Origin: Phaeodactylibacter xiamenensis
Lineage (GTDB): Bacteria > Bacteroidota > Bacteroidia > Chitinophagales > Saprospiraceae
Assembly: GCF_000759025.1 (NCBI RefSeq)
Contig: NZ_JPOS01000075.1
Coordinates: forward strand, 62,001 to 126,000
DNA length: 64,000 nt
Reading direction: 5' to 3'
Of the stretch, positions 36,671 to 45,821 are shown piece by piece (positions within the stretch are counted from its first letter, which is position 1; every line of letters starts with the position of its first letter). The notes below the pieces were generated by a model that did no database searches, was not told the origin of the DNA, and saw only the letters and a program-made list of their open reading frames with translations. A program made the position numbers and the translations under genes.

Positions 36671-36714
36671 ATCAAAAGTGGCCGTTCCTTACAGCAGGGA
36701 GCGGCTTTTTTGAT
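36671..36714. terminator. Strong rho-independent terminator
   Basis: GCCGTTCC pairs with GGGAGCGGC (one wobble) and is followed by seven Ts. Flanking ATCAAAA and TTTTGAT can extend the stem. It would stop transcripts reading on towards the SDR gene, which starts at 36777. Confidence 0.75.
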
Positions 36715-36776
36715 GGGCAACAAACTACTTCGGGCTTTTGCTGTTCTCAAAACGGACGCAAATACCAACCAAGAAC

Positions 36777-37550
36777 ATGAAGCATTGGACACTCAAAGGG
36801 AAAACCGCAATCGTTACCGGAGCCAGCAAGGGCATTGGGAAAGCCACTACAGAAGAGTTCCTCGCCCTGGGCGCGGAGGTGCTGTTCCTGGCCCGCTCCG
36901 AAGACCTGATCCGCGAAGCTGAAGAAGAATACCAGCAGAAAGGCTACAAAGCATTCGGTATGGTAGCGGATATAGGCGAAGAAAAAGAGCGTATAGCCAT
37001 CGTGGAGCGCGCCGCTTCGCTCTGGGGCAAACTGGATATTCTGGTTAATAACGTGGGCACCAACGTCCGCAAGCCCACCCTGGAAGCCACCTTTGATGAC
37101 CTGCAGCATGTAATGGACATCAACGTGGGCACCGCCTTTGATCTCAGTGTCCGGCTGCACCCGCTTCTGTTGAAGGGAGAGGGGCCCAGTATCGTAAACG
37201 TAGCCTCTATTGCCGGCAAAACCGGTGTAATGTGGACCACAGGCATCTACGCGATGTCAAAAGCTGCGATGGACCGGATGACCAAGTACCTGGCCGTGGA
37301 CTGGGGCAAGGATGGTATTCGGGTGAATTCAGTAGACCCCTGGTTTATTGCCACAGCACGGGTGGACCGGGTGTTGAAAATCCCGGAGAAAGTCCAGCGC
37401 ATTAATGACGCCACGCCATTGGGCAGGGTAGGGGAGCCGGAGGAAGTCGCGCGGACCATCGCCTTTTTGGCTATGCCTGCCTCTTCTTACCTGACGGGGT
37501 TGAATGTGCGTATTGATGGTGGTTTTTCGCAAGTTGGGATTCAAGGTTAA
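36777..37550 (+). CDS. Short-chain dehydrogenase/reductase (tropinone reductase-like SDR)
   Basis: 257 aa from the ATG at 36777, chosen because [21 protein letters not shown] starts the Rossmann fold (an in-frame ATG at 36738 is too early). It shows the classical SDR elements: TGASKGIG cofactor loop, NNVGTN, catalytic Ser in [13 protein letters not shown] with the catalytic Tyr and Lys, and a C-terminal IDGGFSQVG. An Arg after the second strand (LARSE) suggests NADPH. The substrate is unknown; it resembles tropinone reductase-like and 3-oxoacyl-ACP reductase-like SDRs. Its stop codon interlocks with that of the convergent OsmC gene. Confidence 0.9.
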   Translation: MKHWTLKGKTAIVTGASKGIGKATTEEFLALGAEVLFLARSEDLIREAEEEYQQKGYKAFGMVADIGEEKERIAIVERAASLWGKLDILVNNVGTNVRKPTLEATFDDLQHVMDINVGTAFDLSVRLHPLLLKGEGPSIVNVASIAGKTGVMWTTGIYAMSKAAMDRMTKYLAVDWGKDGIRVNSVDPWFIATARVDRVLKIPEKVQRINDATPLGRVGEPEEVARTIAFLAMPASSYLTGLNVRIDGGFSQVGIQG

Positions 37551-37963
37551 TCCGCTTTTTCCCAACTCCAGGTGATCTCAGCGGCTTTTTCCAGCATGAT
37601 TTTGACAGAGCAAAGTTTCTCCATAGACATGCTCACCGCCCGCTCAGCTTTATTATCGGCAATATTTCCGTAAAGCGTATAGTGCACATGGATGGCTGTG
37701 AAGGGAGATGGTGTTTTAGTGGTATCCCGCTCACCAGTCACCGTTACCTTAATGTCACGCAATTCCTGCCGCTGTTTACGCAGTAAATGGATGACATCGA
37801 TGGCGCTGCAGCTGCCCAGGGATGCCAATAGCATCTGCATAGGCCGAAGCGCCTTGTTGTGCCCGCCGATGGAGGGAGAGCCATCGGTTTCGACGGTTAG
37901 GCCATCTTCATTGGCGGCTTTCAGGTGGAAGTCATCGTCCAGACGGGTCAGTTCTACTTTCAT
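37547..37963 (-). CDS. OsmC family peroxiredoxin-like protein
   Basis: 138 aa from the ATG at 37963 ([12 protein letters not shown]). The two conserved redox Cys are seen in [13 protein letters not shown] and [13 protein letters not shown], the usual peroxidatic and resolving positions of OsmC/Ohr proteins. It is likely to reduce organic hydroperoxides with a thiol donor. It matches the short OsmC-like branch rather than Ohr, so substrates are uncertain. The stop codons of this gene and the SDR gene share the four bases TTAA. Confidence 0.9.
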   Translation of the reverse strand: MKVELTRLDDDFHLKAANEDGLTVETDGSPSIGGHNKALRPMQMLLASLGSCSAIDVIHLLRKQRQELRDIKVTVTGERDTTKTPSPFTAIHVHYTLYGNIADNKAERAVSMSMEKLCSVKIMLEKAAEITWSWEKAD

Positions 37964-38058
37964 AGTGAGGTCAGTTTTCCAAATAAAGGCTGCAAGATGC
38001 GGATTGGTTGGCAAAAGGGGAAGGGATTTTCGTTCTTTGCAGAATAAAATGACGAAAC

Positions 38059-38688
38059 ATGGAAGGAATCATCCGGGAAGCCTGCGTGGAAACCCTGGAA
38101 CAGTGCCGCCGGGCTGAGTCGCTTGGTGCTGATCGCTTAGAACTGTGTGCCCGGCTGGACCTGGGCGGGACCACGCCCGACTGGCAGCTGGTAAAGGAGG
38201 TATTGAAGCAGGTGCAAATACCCGTAAAAGTCATGATCCGCCCCCGGGGCGGCAACTTCATCTATACCGAAGTTGAAGTGGCACAAATGAGAGCCAGCAT
38301 TGCCCGCTTCCTCGATTTGGGCGTACCAGGGTTCGTTATTGGCACCCTTACGCCTCAGCATCAGATAGACCTCCCCCTGCTCACCACCCTGTGCGAAGCT
38401 ATGGAGGGCCGGCCCGTCACCTTCCACAAAGCCATTGATGAGGTACCCGACATGGAAGCCGCTGTCGGGCAGCTCAAAGCCATTCCTAATTTGAAGTACC
38501 TTCTGACCTCAGGCGGTGCCCCCACGGCACAGACAGGTCTGGGTCAGCTCCGCAAGCTGTTGAAGTGTGCTGCGCCAGAAATAACAGTCATCGCGGCAGG
38601 CAGCGTTACGAATACCAATCTTCAGCAATTCCACCAAGCCTTAGGCGGCAGCGAATACCACGGGCGGAAGATTGTAGGTGAGCTGTAA
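38059..38688 (+). CDS. cutC: CutC family protein
   Basis: 209 aa TIM-barrel protein. Motifs are EACVETLEQCRRAESLGADRLELC (beginning here as EACVETLEQC), VKVMIRPRGGNFIY, GFVIGTLTPQHQID, TFHKAIDEVPD and LLTSGGAPTA. Called a copper homeostasis protein from E. coli genetics, though that role has been questioned. It diverges from OsmC, with 95 bases between their starts, so stress-related co-regulation is possible. Confidence 0.92.
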   Translation: MEGIIREACVETLEQCRRAESLGADRLELCARLDLGGTTPDWQLVKEVLKQVQIPVKVMIRPRGGNFIYTEVEVAQMRASIARFLDLGVPGFVIGTLTPQHQIDLPLLTTLCEAMEGRPVTFHKAIDEVPDMEAAVGQLKAIPNLKYLLTSGGAPTAQTGLGQLRKLLKCAAPEITVIAAGSVTNTNLQQFHQALGGSEYHGRKIVGEL

Positions 38689-38695
38689 TCAAAAA

Positions 38696-38748
38696 GCCCT
38701 GCCGCTCATTCGAACGGCAGGGCCCTCGTTCAGCCTGAAGACAGGCTG
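38696..38748. terminator. Double hairpin terminator between cutC and susD
   Basis: GCCCTGCCG and CGGCAGGGC pair (9 bp; 38696-38723) and read leftward into five Ts, giving a good terminator for the susCD transcript. A second hairpin (CAGCCTG/CAGGCTG, 38731-38748) follows on the cutC side. Confidence 0.75.
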
Positions 38749-38775
38749 GTATAACTCCTTAATTCATCATCAAAT

Positions 38776-40290
38776 TTACTTGTCCCACCAAACCGGTACG
38801 GTGAAGTGATCAGGGAAGTTGGTTCCCAGACTTTGCCGGTTCAGTGCCTCCTGCATATTAGGATTAACGCCCAGCTCACCCTGAGGCAGTACAAGACGTA
38901 CCGGTATAGTACCCCCTGTAACGTTGTTCGGGTAGTCAACCGGAGTCAGTTCAGGATACCCTGTACGACGCCAGTTAGAGAAGGTCTCATACTCATTCAG
39001 GAAGGTAGCGGCCCAGTACTGCTCACCGATTTGCTGCATGGCATTAGCTTCATCAAATGGGTTGTCAGCAAGGTACTGATCGATTACAGCATCCTCTACT
39101 ACGATAGAAGCATCGAAGCGCTCCCAGTTCTTCATAGCAGCGCGGATACCATTTTCGTAATGCTGTTGTGCACTACCAGAGTGCCAGCCACGTACAGCCG
39201 CTTCTGCCAGCAGCAGTTCAGACTCAGCAACAGTGAGGAACATCATAGGCGAAGAAACCTTTACGATAGCCTGATTGACTGTACTGAAATCATCTGCAGA
39301 AGTTCCGGTTGGGTTGTCCAACAGCGTCTCGGTGTCCAGTCCGTTAGGCATACCATTGTGCTCGGTACCATTTACAGGCAGAGTACCAATGATATCCAGA
39401 CGAGGGTCGTTGTGGTCTTTCATCCAGTTGACGAAAGTTGCGCTCAGGCGTGGGCAACCCTCACCGGCAGAACCGTTAGTCAGGTCAAGGACTTCACCGA
39501 TACCGTTGCGGTTAATACCTTCCGGTCCGTTGGTGTGCTCAATGAAAGCATCTTCACCAGCTTGCAGGGTACCGCCCTGAATGGCTTTCTCTACCCACTT
39601 CTGTGCTTCCGCAGGGTCAACTTCAGACATCCGCATGCCGAGGCGGAGCATCATAGAGTAGCCGAAGCGGCGCCACTTGGCAGGATCACCACCATAAAGG
39701 AAGTCTGCAGAGCCAAAACCACCTTCGTCGCTGATCTGAGCAATGCCTTCTTCCAGTTCCTTGAGCATATCCTTGTAGATAAACTCCTGTGTATCAAAAA
39801 CCGGGAAGTCAATACCCTCAATGAAGCCTTTTCCAGCTTCAGAGTAAGGGATGTCACCGTAAATATCCGTAAGGCGGTGGAAAATCACCGTACGCCAGAT
39901 GCGAGCCATGCCCAGCATCGTCTGATCCCCGGCAGTACCGGATTCAAGCGTAGCAATGAGATCCTGAATATCCTTAACCGCTTGTGTGTACTGACGGTCA
40001 AAAAGAGAAGAGGAATACCCGGCGTTGTAGAAATACTTATCACCAGACCAGTAGCCACAAGTCGTAGCCAAGTGCTGCATCATGGTAGAGGAGTAAATCA
40101 GAACGGCACGCCAGTTTTCATAGCGTTCACCTGAAGTACGCAGTTGAATCCAGGAAAACTGGAAATTCGGATTAATCTCGATGGCCGCGTTGGGGTTGGT
40201 GTTCAACTCCGCAAAGCCGTCATCACAGGCCGTGGTGGTCAGCATTAAAGCCACCGCCACAAGGGTTATATTTCTAAAAAGTTGTTTCAT
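38776..40290 (-). CDS. SusD/RagB-family nutrient-binding outer membrane lipoprotein
   Basis: 504 aa. A lipoprotein signal peptide ends TTTAC (lipid-modified Cys22), followed by DDGFAELNTNPNA, which is typical of the SusD-like_2 group. TPR-like helices follow (EAQKWVEKAIQGG, LLLAEAAVRGWHSGSAQQHYENGI), and YETFSNWRRTGYPELTPVDYP is the usual C-terminal SusD motif. It acts as the lid of the SusC transporter, binding oligosaccharide or peptide at the cell surface. It lies 36 bases downstream of susC. The substrate is not evident. Confidence 0.95.
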   Translation of the reverse strand: MKQLFRNITLVAVALMLTTTACDDGFAELNTNPNAAIEINPNFQFSWIQLRTSGERYENWRAVLIYSSTMMQHLATTCGYWSGDKYFYNAGYSSSLFDRQYTQAVKDIQDLIATLESGTAGDQTMLGMARIWRTVIFHRLTDIYGDIPYSEAGKGFIEGIDFPVFDTQEFIYKDMLKELEEGIAQISDEGGFGSADFLYGGDPAKWRRFGYSMMLRLGMRMSEVDPAEAQKWVEKAIQGGTLQAGEDAFIEHTNGPEGINRNGIGEVLDLTNGSAGEGCPRLSATFVNWMKDHNDPRLDIIGTLPVNGTEHNGMPNGLDTETLLDNPTGTSADDFSTVNQAIVKVSSPMMFLTVAESELLLAEAAVRGWHSGSAQQHYENGIRAAMKNWERFDASIVVEDAVIDQYLADNPFDEANAMQQIGEQYWAATFLNEYETFSNWRRTGYPELTPVDYPNNVTGGTIPVRLVLPQGELGVNPNMQEALNRQSLGTNFPDHFTVPVWWDK

Positions 40291-40326
40291 TTTAAAAAGT
40301 TTTGTCAGTGAACAGAGGATTAATGC

Positions 40327-43300
40327 TTAGAAACGGACGCCCAGGTTGAACTGAATGGAGCGCGTTGCCGGCACACCAAACATTTCAAGTCCTTGCGCAT
40401 TGCCTACGTTGTAAGTAGATTCCGGATCAATATTGTCTGCAGCACTGTACAGAAGACCTACGTTACGTGCACCGATACCAACGTTCAGGCCGCTGATTGG
40501 CAGGTTGGCAATAACACTTGATGGCAGGTTGTAGGTAAACTGAACCTGACGAAGCTTGATGTAATCAGCGTCGTAAACAAACTGCTCTGTGATGCTGTAA
40601 ATCCGACCATAGTAATCCTCCACGTCCTCTGCGGGAATGGAGCCAATACCTGTTTCACGTCCTTCCAGCGTTTCTTTATGCAGACCACGCAGGTAGGCAA
40701 AAGCGTTGGTAGCAGAATAGATTTTACCGCCCCAACGGGAGTCAATCAGGAAGTTAAGGCTAAAGTTCTTGTAGCGGAATGTGCTACCAAAACCAACCAT
40801 GGTTGGTGCCACGCCTGTACCGAAGTGGGTGAATTCACCCTGCTGAGGAAGACCATTGTCGTCAAGAACGATTTCACCTGCCTCGTCGCGAACGTATGCA
40901 AAACCAGCTACCTGGCTGTACGGCAAACCTTCAACGTGCTCGATGTAAGCAGAACGCGTCCGGCTTTCATCACCACGGATAGTTTCTTCGTCATTTTCCG
41001 GATCAAGCAGGCTAACCACTACGTTGTCGTTGTAAGCATAGTTCAGGTTGATATCCCAGGTAAAGTCCTGTGTTTTGATAGGCGTACCCGTCAGCAAGAG
41101 CTCAATACCTTTGTTGCTCATTTCCCCAAGGTTTACAATCTTGGAGCCGAAGCCAGAAGTAGAAGACACTGCGGCGCTGATGATGTCGTTCTCTGTAGTT
41201 CGGTCGTAGTAAGTCAGGTCAATGCCCAAACGACCGGTAAACAGGCGCATATCCAAACCGAATTCCAATTCCTTAGTTAGGAGCGGGATCAGGTTAGCGT
41301 TAGGAATCGAGCCGTTGGTAATACCACCGAGCGCTTGTCCCAGGTGGCCCTGTCCGAAGATTCCATAGGTCAGGTTCAACTGATAAGGAGAAGCCGCCAC
41401 ACCAGGACCGGATCCTGTTGCATAAGACGCACGAAGCTTCAGGAAGTCAATAGTTCTGGGCATTACAAGCAAGTCAGAAAGTACAGCACTCACACCTGCA
41501 GAATAGTAGCCCTGATTGTTATCGCCTCCTGCACCCTCGATTGGTGAAGTCAATGTAGAAAACCAGTCGTTGCGGTAGGTACCGTTTACATAAAATGCCC
41601 GCATCAGACCAACCTCAGCAGAGCCAAACAGGGAGTTCACCTGCCATTCGCTGAAACCATAGTTTACAGACTGGTTTTGCAGGTTTCCAATCGCATGGAG
41701 GAACGGAATATTGAAGTTGTTTCCAGATCCGCCCAAAGACTCAGAGAAGTTACGCTGCTGGTTGCCACCTGCAAAAACGCTAATCGAGATGTTATCCGTT
41801 AAATCCTGATCATAACCAAGCAGAAGCTCCGTGTTCAATTCCTGTACCTCCCGCTGCCCTTCAGAAAGCTGGCCACGTGGGCTGTAAGCAGTTCCGTATG
41901 GCGTCAGGTTACGGGTACGGTTGGTGAAACGGTCTAAACCAATACGGCCACGGGCGTACAAGCCACCAACGATGTCGTACTGTAGCTGCACCTTACCCAT
42001 CAGGCGGTCTTTCTTGCTGTCGTTATCGAATTGATGCGCAGCCCAATAAGGGTTAGTTACGAATACGTTGTCGTTGAACTGCAGCTCTGTGCCATCTTCT
42101 CCGGCACCCAGCTTATTAGGGTCCCCCTGAAGTGTTTCCACATCTATAGTAGCCGGCAGTGACCACGCTGTGTAGTTCGCATTACCTGGAGAGTCGGACA
42201 GACGAGGGCGGTTGTCTGCTTGCTCATGTACATACATTGCGGAAACCGAGGCACTGAAACGCTCGCTCAGCTGTGCGTTGGTACGCAGAGTGAAGTTGCG
42301 GCGTGTCAGGCCAGAGTTTGGCATGATGTCGCTGTTGTCCAGGTTTGAAGCGGAGAAACGAAAGTTTACCTTGTCAGAACCGCCAGTCAAAGTCAGCGTG
42401 TTGATAAATGTCAGACCTGTTTCATAGAATCGGTCGATGTTATCACCTGCATCCCCATATGGACGCTCCACACCATCGAATTGCATGACGTTGCGGTTGG
42501 CATCAAGTGGCTCGCCCCATGCATAAAGTTGCTCTTCCAGCGCCTGGTCTACAGTCGTAGGAGCCGTACCGTTACGGCCATGGCCATATTCCCGCTGGAA
42601 GTCATAAGTGTTGATGAGAGACTCCGTCCGTACGCTGGAGTTGAACTCCACACCGATGCCTTTGCGCTTCCGGCCGCTCTTGGTGGTAATCAAAATTACA
42701 CCGTTTGCAGAACGATAACCATAAAGTGCAGCAGCGGAGGCACCTTTAAGTACAGAAATGGTCTCGATATCCTCAGGGTTGATAGACGAGATACCGTCAC
42801 CTCCGTCAGAACCACCCCACATACCCGCAGAGCCAAGGTTGGTGTTGTCGATAGGAATACCATCCACAACGTACAACGGCTGGTTGGTACCGGAAAGCGA
42901 GTTGTTGCCACGGATGACTACCCGTGAAGAACCCGCAGCACCTGTGGAAGTAGTGGAGACGTTTACACCCGCTACTTTTCCGGAAAGGGAATTAACCACG
43001 TTCATCTCACGTGCTTCGGCAAACCCGGCAGGGTCTACTTCGGAAACGGAGTAGGTCAGTGCCTTCTTTTCCTTTTGAATTCCAAGTGCCGTAACGACTA
43101 CCTCATCAAGGTTAACACCCGCAGATAGTTCTACATCAATCTTGGTTTGACTGCCCACCGCCACTTCCTGTGTCTCGTAGCCGGTGTAGCTGAACACCAA
43201 AGTGGCATCTTCTCCAACTTTAATGGAGTAGTTGCCGTCCAAATCGGTTAGCACCCCGTTTGAGGTTCCTTTCTCGATGATGTTCACCCCGATCAGGGAC

Positions 43301-43401
43301 TCACCATCAGAGGTGACCGTACCCGTGACGGTCTGCTGTGCCACCAACGGGAACGCCAGCAGCATGGCAAAGCATAGGGTCGTTAGTAGTTTTTTACTCA
43401 T
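40327..43401 (-). CDS. SusC/RagA-family TonB-linked outer membrane transporter
   Basis: 1024 aa. A signal peptide ends LVAQQ, then come a carboxypeptidase-regulatory-like domain (TVTGTVTSDGESLIGVNII, DLDGNYSI), a TonB-box region (LDEVVVTALG), a plug domain (VVIRGNNSLSGTNQPLYVVDGIPID, in part; VLKGASAAALYGYRSANGVILITTK, in part) and a 22-strand barrel ending SIQFNLGVRF. It imports a bulky nutrient using TonB energy, together with the downstream SusD. No anti-sigma FecR or hybrid sensor gene is adjacent. Confidence 0.97.
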   Translation of the reverse strand: MSKKLLTTLCFAMLLAFPLVAQQTVTGTVTSDGESLIGVNIIEKGTSNGVLTDLDGNYSIKVGEDATLVFSYTGYETQEVAVGSQTKIDVELSAGVNLDEVVVTALGIQKEKKALTYSVSEVDPAGFAEAREMNVVNSLSGKVAGVNVSTTSTGAAGSSRVVIRGNNSLSGTNQPLYVVDGIPIDNTNLGSAGMWGGSDGGDGISSINPEDIETISVLKGASAAALYGYRSANGVILITTKSGRKRKGIGVEFNSSVRTESLINTYDFQREYGHGRNGTAPTTVDQALEEQLYAWGEPLDANRNVMQFDGVERPYGDAGDNIDRFYETGLTFINTLTLTGGSDKVNFRFSASNLDNSDIMPNSGLTRRNFTLRTNAQLSERFSASVSAMYVHEQADNRPRLSDSPGNANYTAWSLPATIDVETLQGDPNKLGAGEDGTELQFNDNVFVTNPYWAAHQFDNDSKKDRLMGKVQLQYDIVGGLYARGRIGLDRFTNRTRNLTPYGTAYSPRGQLSEGQREVQELNTELLLGYDQDLTDNISISVFAGGNQQRNFSESLGGSGNNFNIPFLHAIGNLQNQSVNYGFSEWQVNSLFGSAEVGLMRAFYVNGTYRNDWFSTLTSPIEGAGGDNNQGYYSAGVSAVLSDLLVMPRTIDFLKLRASYATGSGPGVAASPYQLNLTYGIFGQGHLGQALGGITNGSIPNANLIPLLTKELEFGLDMRLFTGRLGIDLTYYDRTTENDIISAAVSSTSGFGSKIVNLGEMSNKGIELLLTGTPIKTQDFTWDINLNYAYNDNVVVSLLDPENDEETIRGDESRTRSAYIEHVEGLPYSQVAGFAYVRDEAGEIVLDDNGLPQQGEFTHFGTGVAPTMVGFGSTFRYKNFSLNFLIDSRWGGKIYSATNAFAYLRGLHKETLEGRETGIGSIPAEDVEDYYGRIYSITEQFVYDADYIKLRQVQFTYNLPSSVIANLPISGLNVGIGARNVGLLYSAADNIDPESTYNVGNAQGLEMFGVPATRSIQFNLGVRF

Positions 43402-43890
43402 TGTTTTGAATTTTGTTGATCACAATCATGAAAATTGGTTACAAGGCTTAGTTGATGATATAGTCGCGTTTTCATGACTTTGGGGATACTAAAATAGCAA
43501 ACCTACCGGTCATGCCAGACAGGTAATGTTCGATGGGAAGGCAGGAAAACTAAAGGCTAAGTCAATTAACCGCCGTTTTTTGCCTGTTTCAGATTTGCGG
43601 TTTACAGATAGGTCAAAAAGCTGGAATTTCCTTTTGGCAATTTTGCTTCCTGCCCCATTTTATCGCTTTCCGGGGACTAATTTATGCATAATTGTTAGAT
43701 TCGCACAATAAATTTGAGAAAATTGTGTGCGCACACAATTTTCAATATGCAGTAAAGTAACTGCCGGTTATTGCCGGAATCTGCCTGTTTGTGCCTGCTT
43801 ATGCGGGAAATACAGTAAACCGGGCTTTGTCAGGCTCCCGTTTGAGCCAAAACCGCTGCATTCCTTTTATCAAAAAAACAATTAAATAAA
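43402..43890. promoter_or_regulatory. Divergent control region between susC and the FAD oxidoreductase gene
   Basis: 489 bp without a gene. On the minus strand TAGGTTTG (43498-43505) fits the -7 consensus for susC, with a leader of about 95 bases. On the plus strand TAAATTTG (43709-43716) fits for the FAD oxidoreductase, with a leader of about 165 bases. A 26-bp palindrome directly follows the latter (listed separately). The rest shows nothing recognisable. Confidence 0.5.
43718..43743. promoter_or_regulatory. 26-bp perfect palindrome, probable operator
   Basis: The half-site GAAAATTGTGTGC (43718-43730) is followed directly by its exact reverse complement (43731-43743). It begins two bases after the TAAATTTG -7 box, so it covers the likely transcription start. 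A partial half-site (CGCACAAT, 43702-43709) overlaps the box. This arrangement fits a dimeric repressor of the LacI or GntR kind. No such regulator gene is in the window. Confidence 0.7.
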
Positions 43891-45786
43891 ATGAAAAAAA
43901 ACTTAGCCTGTTACCTCATCGCCTGTTTTGTTTCCCTGCTGATGGGATGTTCCAACCCTGATGCTCCGGTATCTGACCCGGTGTACGATGTGCTTGTTGT
44001 CGGCGAAGGCACAGGAGGCACTGCCGCCGCCATTCAAGCTGCGCGGTCCGGTGCGCAGACAGCTTTGGTCAATCCGCTGCCTTGGTATGGCGGGATGCTG
44101 ACTTCAGCTGGAGTGAGCGCCATCGATGGGAACCACGAAATGCCGGCAGGGCTTTGGGGAGCATTCCGGTCTGCCCTCTACGACTACTACGGCGGTCCGG
44201 AAGCGGTATTCACGGGCTGGGTGAGCAATACGCAGTTCGAGCCGCATGTGGGGGCTGCTATACTGGACTCCATGATACAAAAGGAAGCCTTGCTGACGCC
44301 TTTCCCATCTGTAAGGTGGGATTCGGTCTGGCGCTCCGGTGACCTGTGGGCCGTCCGTACCGTATCCGAATCCGGAAGCACACAAATTTTAAAAGGCAAG
44401 GTCCTGGTGGACGGCACTGACCTGGGAGATGTGGCGGCAGCTGCCGGTGCGGGCTTTTGGGTGGGTATGGACAGCCGGTCCGAAACCGGGGAAAGCATGG
44501 CGCCGGAACAAGCCAATACTATTGTGCAGGACCTGACCTATGTAGCCATTCTTAAAGATTATGGAGAAGGCAAGGCTCCGCTGCTGGAAGCGCCTGAAGG
44601 GTACGACCCGGAGGAGTTCTTCTGCCTTTGCCGCAAGCGTTGTGATGACCCGGAGCGTATTGAGTGCGATAAAATGCTGGACTACGGCAAGCTGCCTAAT
44701 AACAAGTACATGATCAACTGGCCGATTATCGGCAATGATTATTATGTGAACGTGATGGCAATGACCGAAGAAGAACGGGCGGCGGCTTATGAACAGGCGA
44801 AAAATCAAACCCGGCAGTTTGTATATTACCTGCAGAACGAGCTGGGCTATACCAACCTGGGCCTTGCAGACGATGAATTCCCCACTCAGGACCGTATGGC
44901 ACTAATGCCCTATCACCGTGAAGGCCGGCGTATCAAAGGGTTGGTGCTCACGACTATCAATCATATCAAAAGCCCTTACGATAACGATCCGCCCCTATAC
45001 CGGACGGGTATTGCTGTGGGGGATTACCCGGTCGACCACCATCATGAGAAAAATCCGGAAGCTCCGGAGATTGACTTTCCCAAGGTACCTTCCTTCAATA
45101 TCCCGGCGGGCAGTTTAGTCGTTCAGGGAGTACCCAATCTGCTGATGGCCGACAAAGCCATTTCGGTAACCAATATCGCCAATGGCTCCACCCGCTTGCA
45201 GCCGGTGATCCTTCAGGTAGGGCAGGCGGCTGGCCTGATGGCGGCAATGGCTGCTCAGCGAGGGCAGCGTGTGTCAGATTTGCCCGTGCGCGAAGTGCAG
45301 CAGGGCGTGCTGGAGGCCGGTGGTTACCTGATGCCTTACTACGATGTAAAACCCGGCGATCCCCACTTCGAAGCCATTCAACGGATCGGTGCTACCGGTT
45401 TGCTGGCAGGCACAGGCGAGCCTTACAAGTGGGCCAACCGCACCTGGTTCTACCCGGATTCTATCCTGACAGACACTGCTCTGGCACAGGGCCTAATCCG
45501 GCTGGGCGTGGAATGGAACGAAAAGACCGACGGGGCTCCCGTTACCTTAGCTCAAGCCAAAAACGCACTGGTCCAACTGGCAGGGGCACTTTCGCTGGAG
45601 GTTGCCTGGCGGGGCAAACCTGATGCATTTGAAGCGGCTGTGGCAGAAGTGGATAAGGCTGCCGGGCTCAACCTGCCTGAAGCAGAAGCCCCAATCACCC
45701 GACGGCAATGGTCCGTGTTAGCGGATGAGCTGGTACGCCCCTTTCAACAGCTACCGGTTACGTTTGAAGGGGGACTGAATAAATAA
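43891..45786 (+). CDS. FAD-dependent oxidoreductase, predicted lipoprotein (FAD_oxidored family)
   Basis: 631 aa. The signal peptide ends LLMGC, so it is predicted to be a lipoprotein. The FAD-binding Rossmann motif is VYDVLVVGEGTGGTAAAIQAA (in outline, VxVxGxGxGG), then LVNPLPWYGGMLTSAGVSAI and GKVLVDGTDLGDVAAAAGAGF. A C-terminal AIQRIGATGLLAGTG segment precedes a helical tail. Such proteins are often found near polysaccharide or sugar-acid utilisation genes, but the substrate is unknown. It faces the susCD pair across the palindrome and is convergent with the GHL10 gene. One oddity is a Cys-rich stretch (FFCLCRKRCDDPERIECDK). Confidence 0.85.
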   Translation: MKKNLACYLIACFVSLLMGCSNPDAPVSDPVYDVLVVGEGTGGTAAAIQAARSGAQTALVNPLPWYGGMLTSAGVSAIDGNHEMPAGLWGAFRSALYDYYGGPEAVFTGWVSNTQFEPHVGAAILDSMIQKEALLTPFPSVRWDSVWRSGDLWAVRTVSESGSTQILKGKVLVDGTDLGDVAAAAGAGFWVGMDSRSETGESMAPEQANTIVQDLTYVAILKDYGEGKAPLLEAPEGYDPEEFFCLCRKRCDDPERIECDKMLDYGKLPNNKYMINWPIIGNDYYVNVMAMTEEERAAAYEQAKNQTRQFVYYLQNELGYTNLGLADDEFPTQDRMALMPYHREGRRIKGLVLTTINHIKSPYDNDPPLYRTGIAVGDYPVDHHHEKNPEAPEIDFPKVPSFNIPAGSLVVQGVPNLLMADKAISVTNIANGSTRLQPVILQVGQAAGLMAAMAAQRGQRVSDLPVREVQQGVLEAGGYLMPYYDVKPGDPHFEAIQRIGATGLLAGTGEPYKWANRTWFYPDSILTDTALAQGLIRLGVEWNEKTDGAPVTLAQAKNALVQLAGALSLEVAWRGKPDAFEAAVAEVDKAAGLNLPEAEAPITRRQWSVLADELVRPFQQLPVTFEGGLNK

Positions 45787-45790
45787 TTTG

Positions 45791-45821
45791 ATTAGCCTCA
45801 GCCTGTCAGGTTGGGGCTAAT
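45791..45821. terminator. Bidirectional hairpin between the FAD oxidoreductase and GHL10 genes
   Basis: ATTAGCC and GGCTAAT pair, and the inner bases extend the stem to 13 bp with two wobbles around TGTCA. The hairpin contains the GHL10 stop codon (45817-45819). Confidence 0.65.

Noticed and set aside
38806-40134. 442-codon plus-strand ORF opposite susD
   Set aside because: It is antisense to a clear SusD gene with a lipobox and family motifs, and its product lacks domain-like composition.
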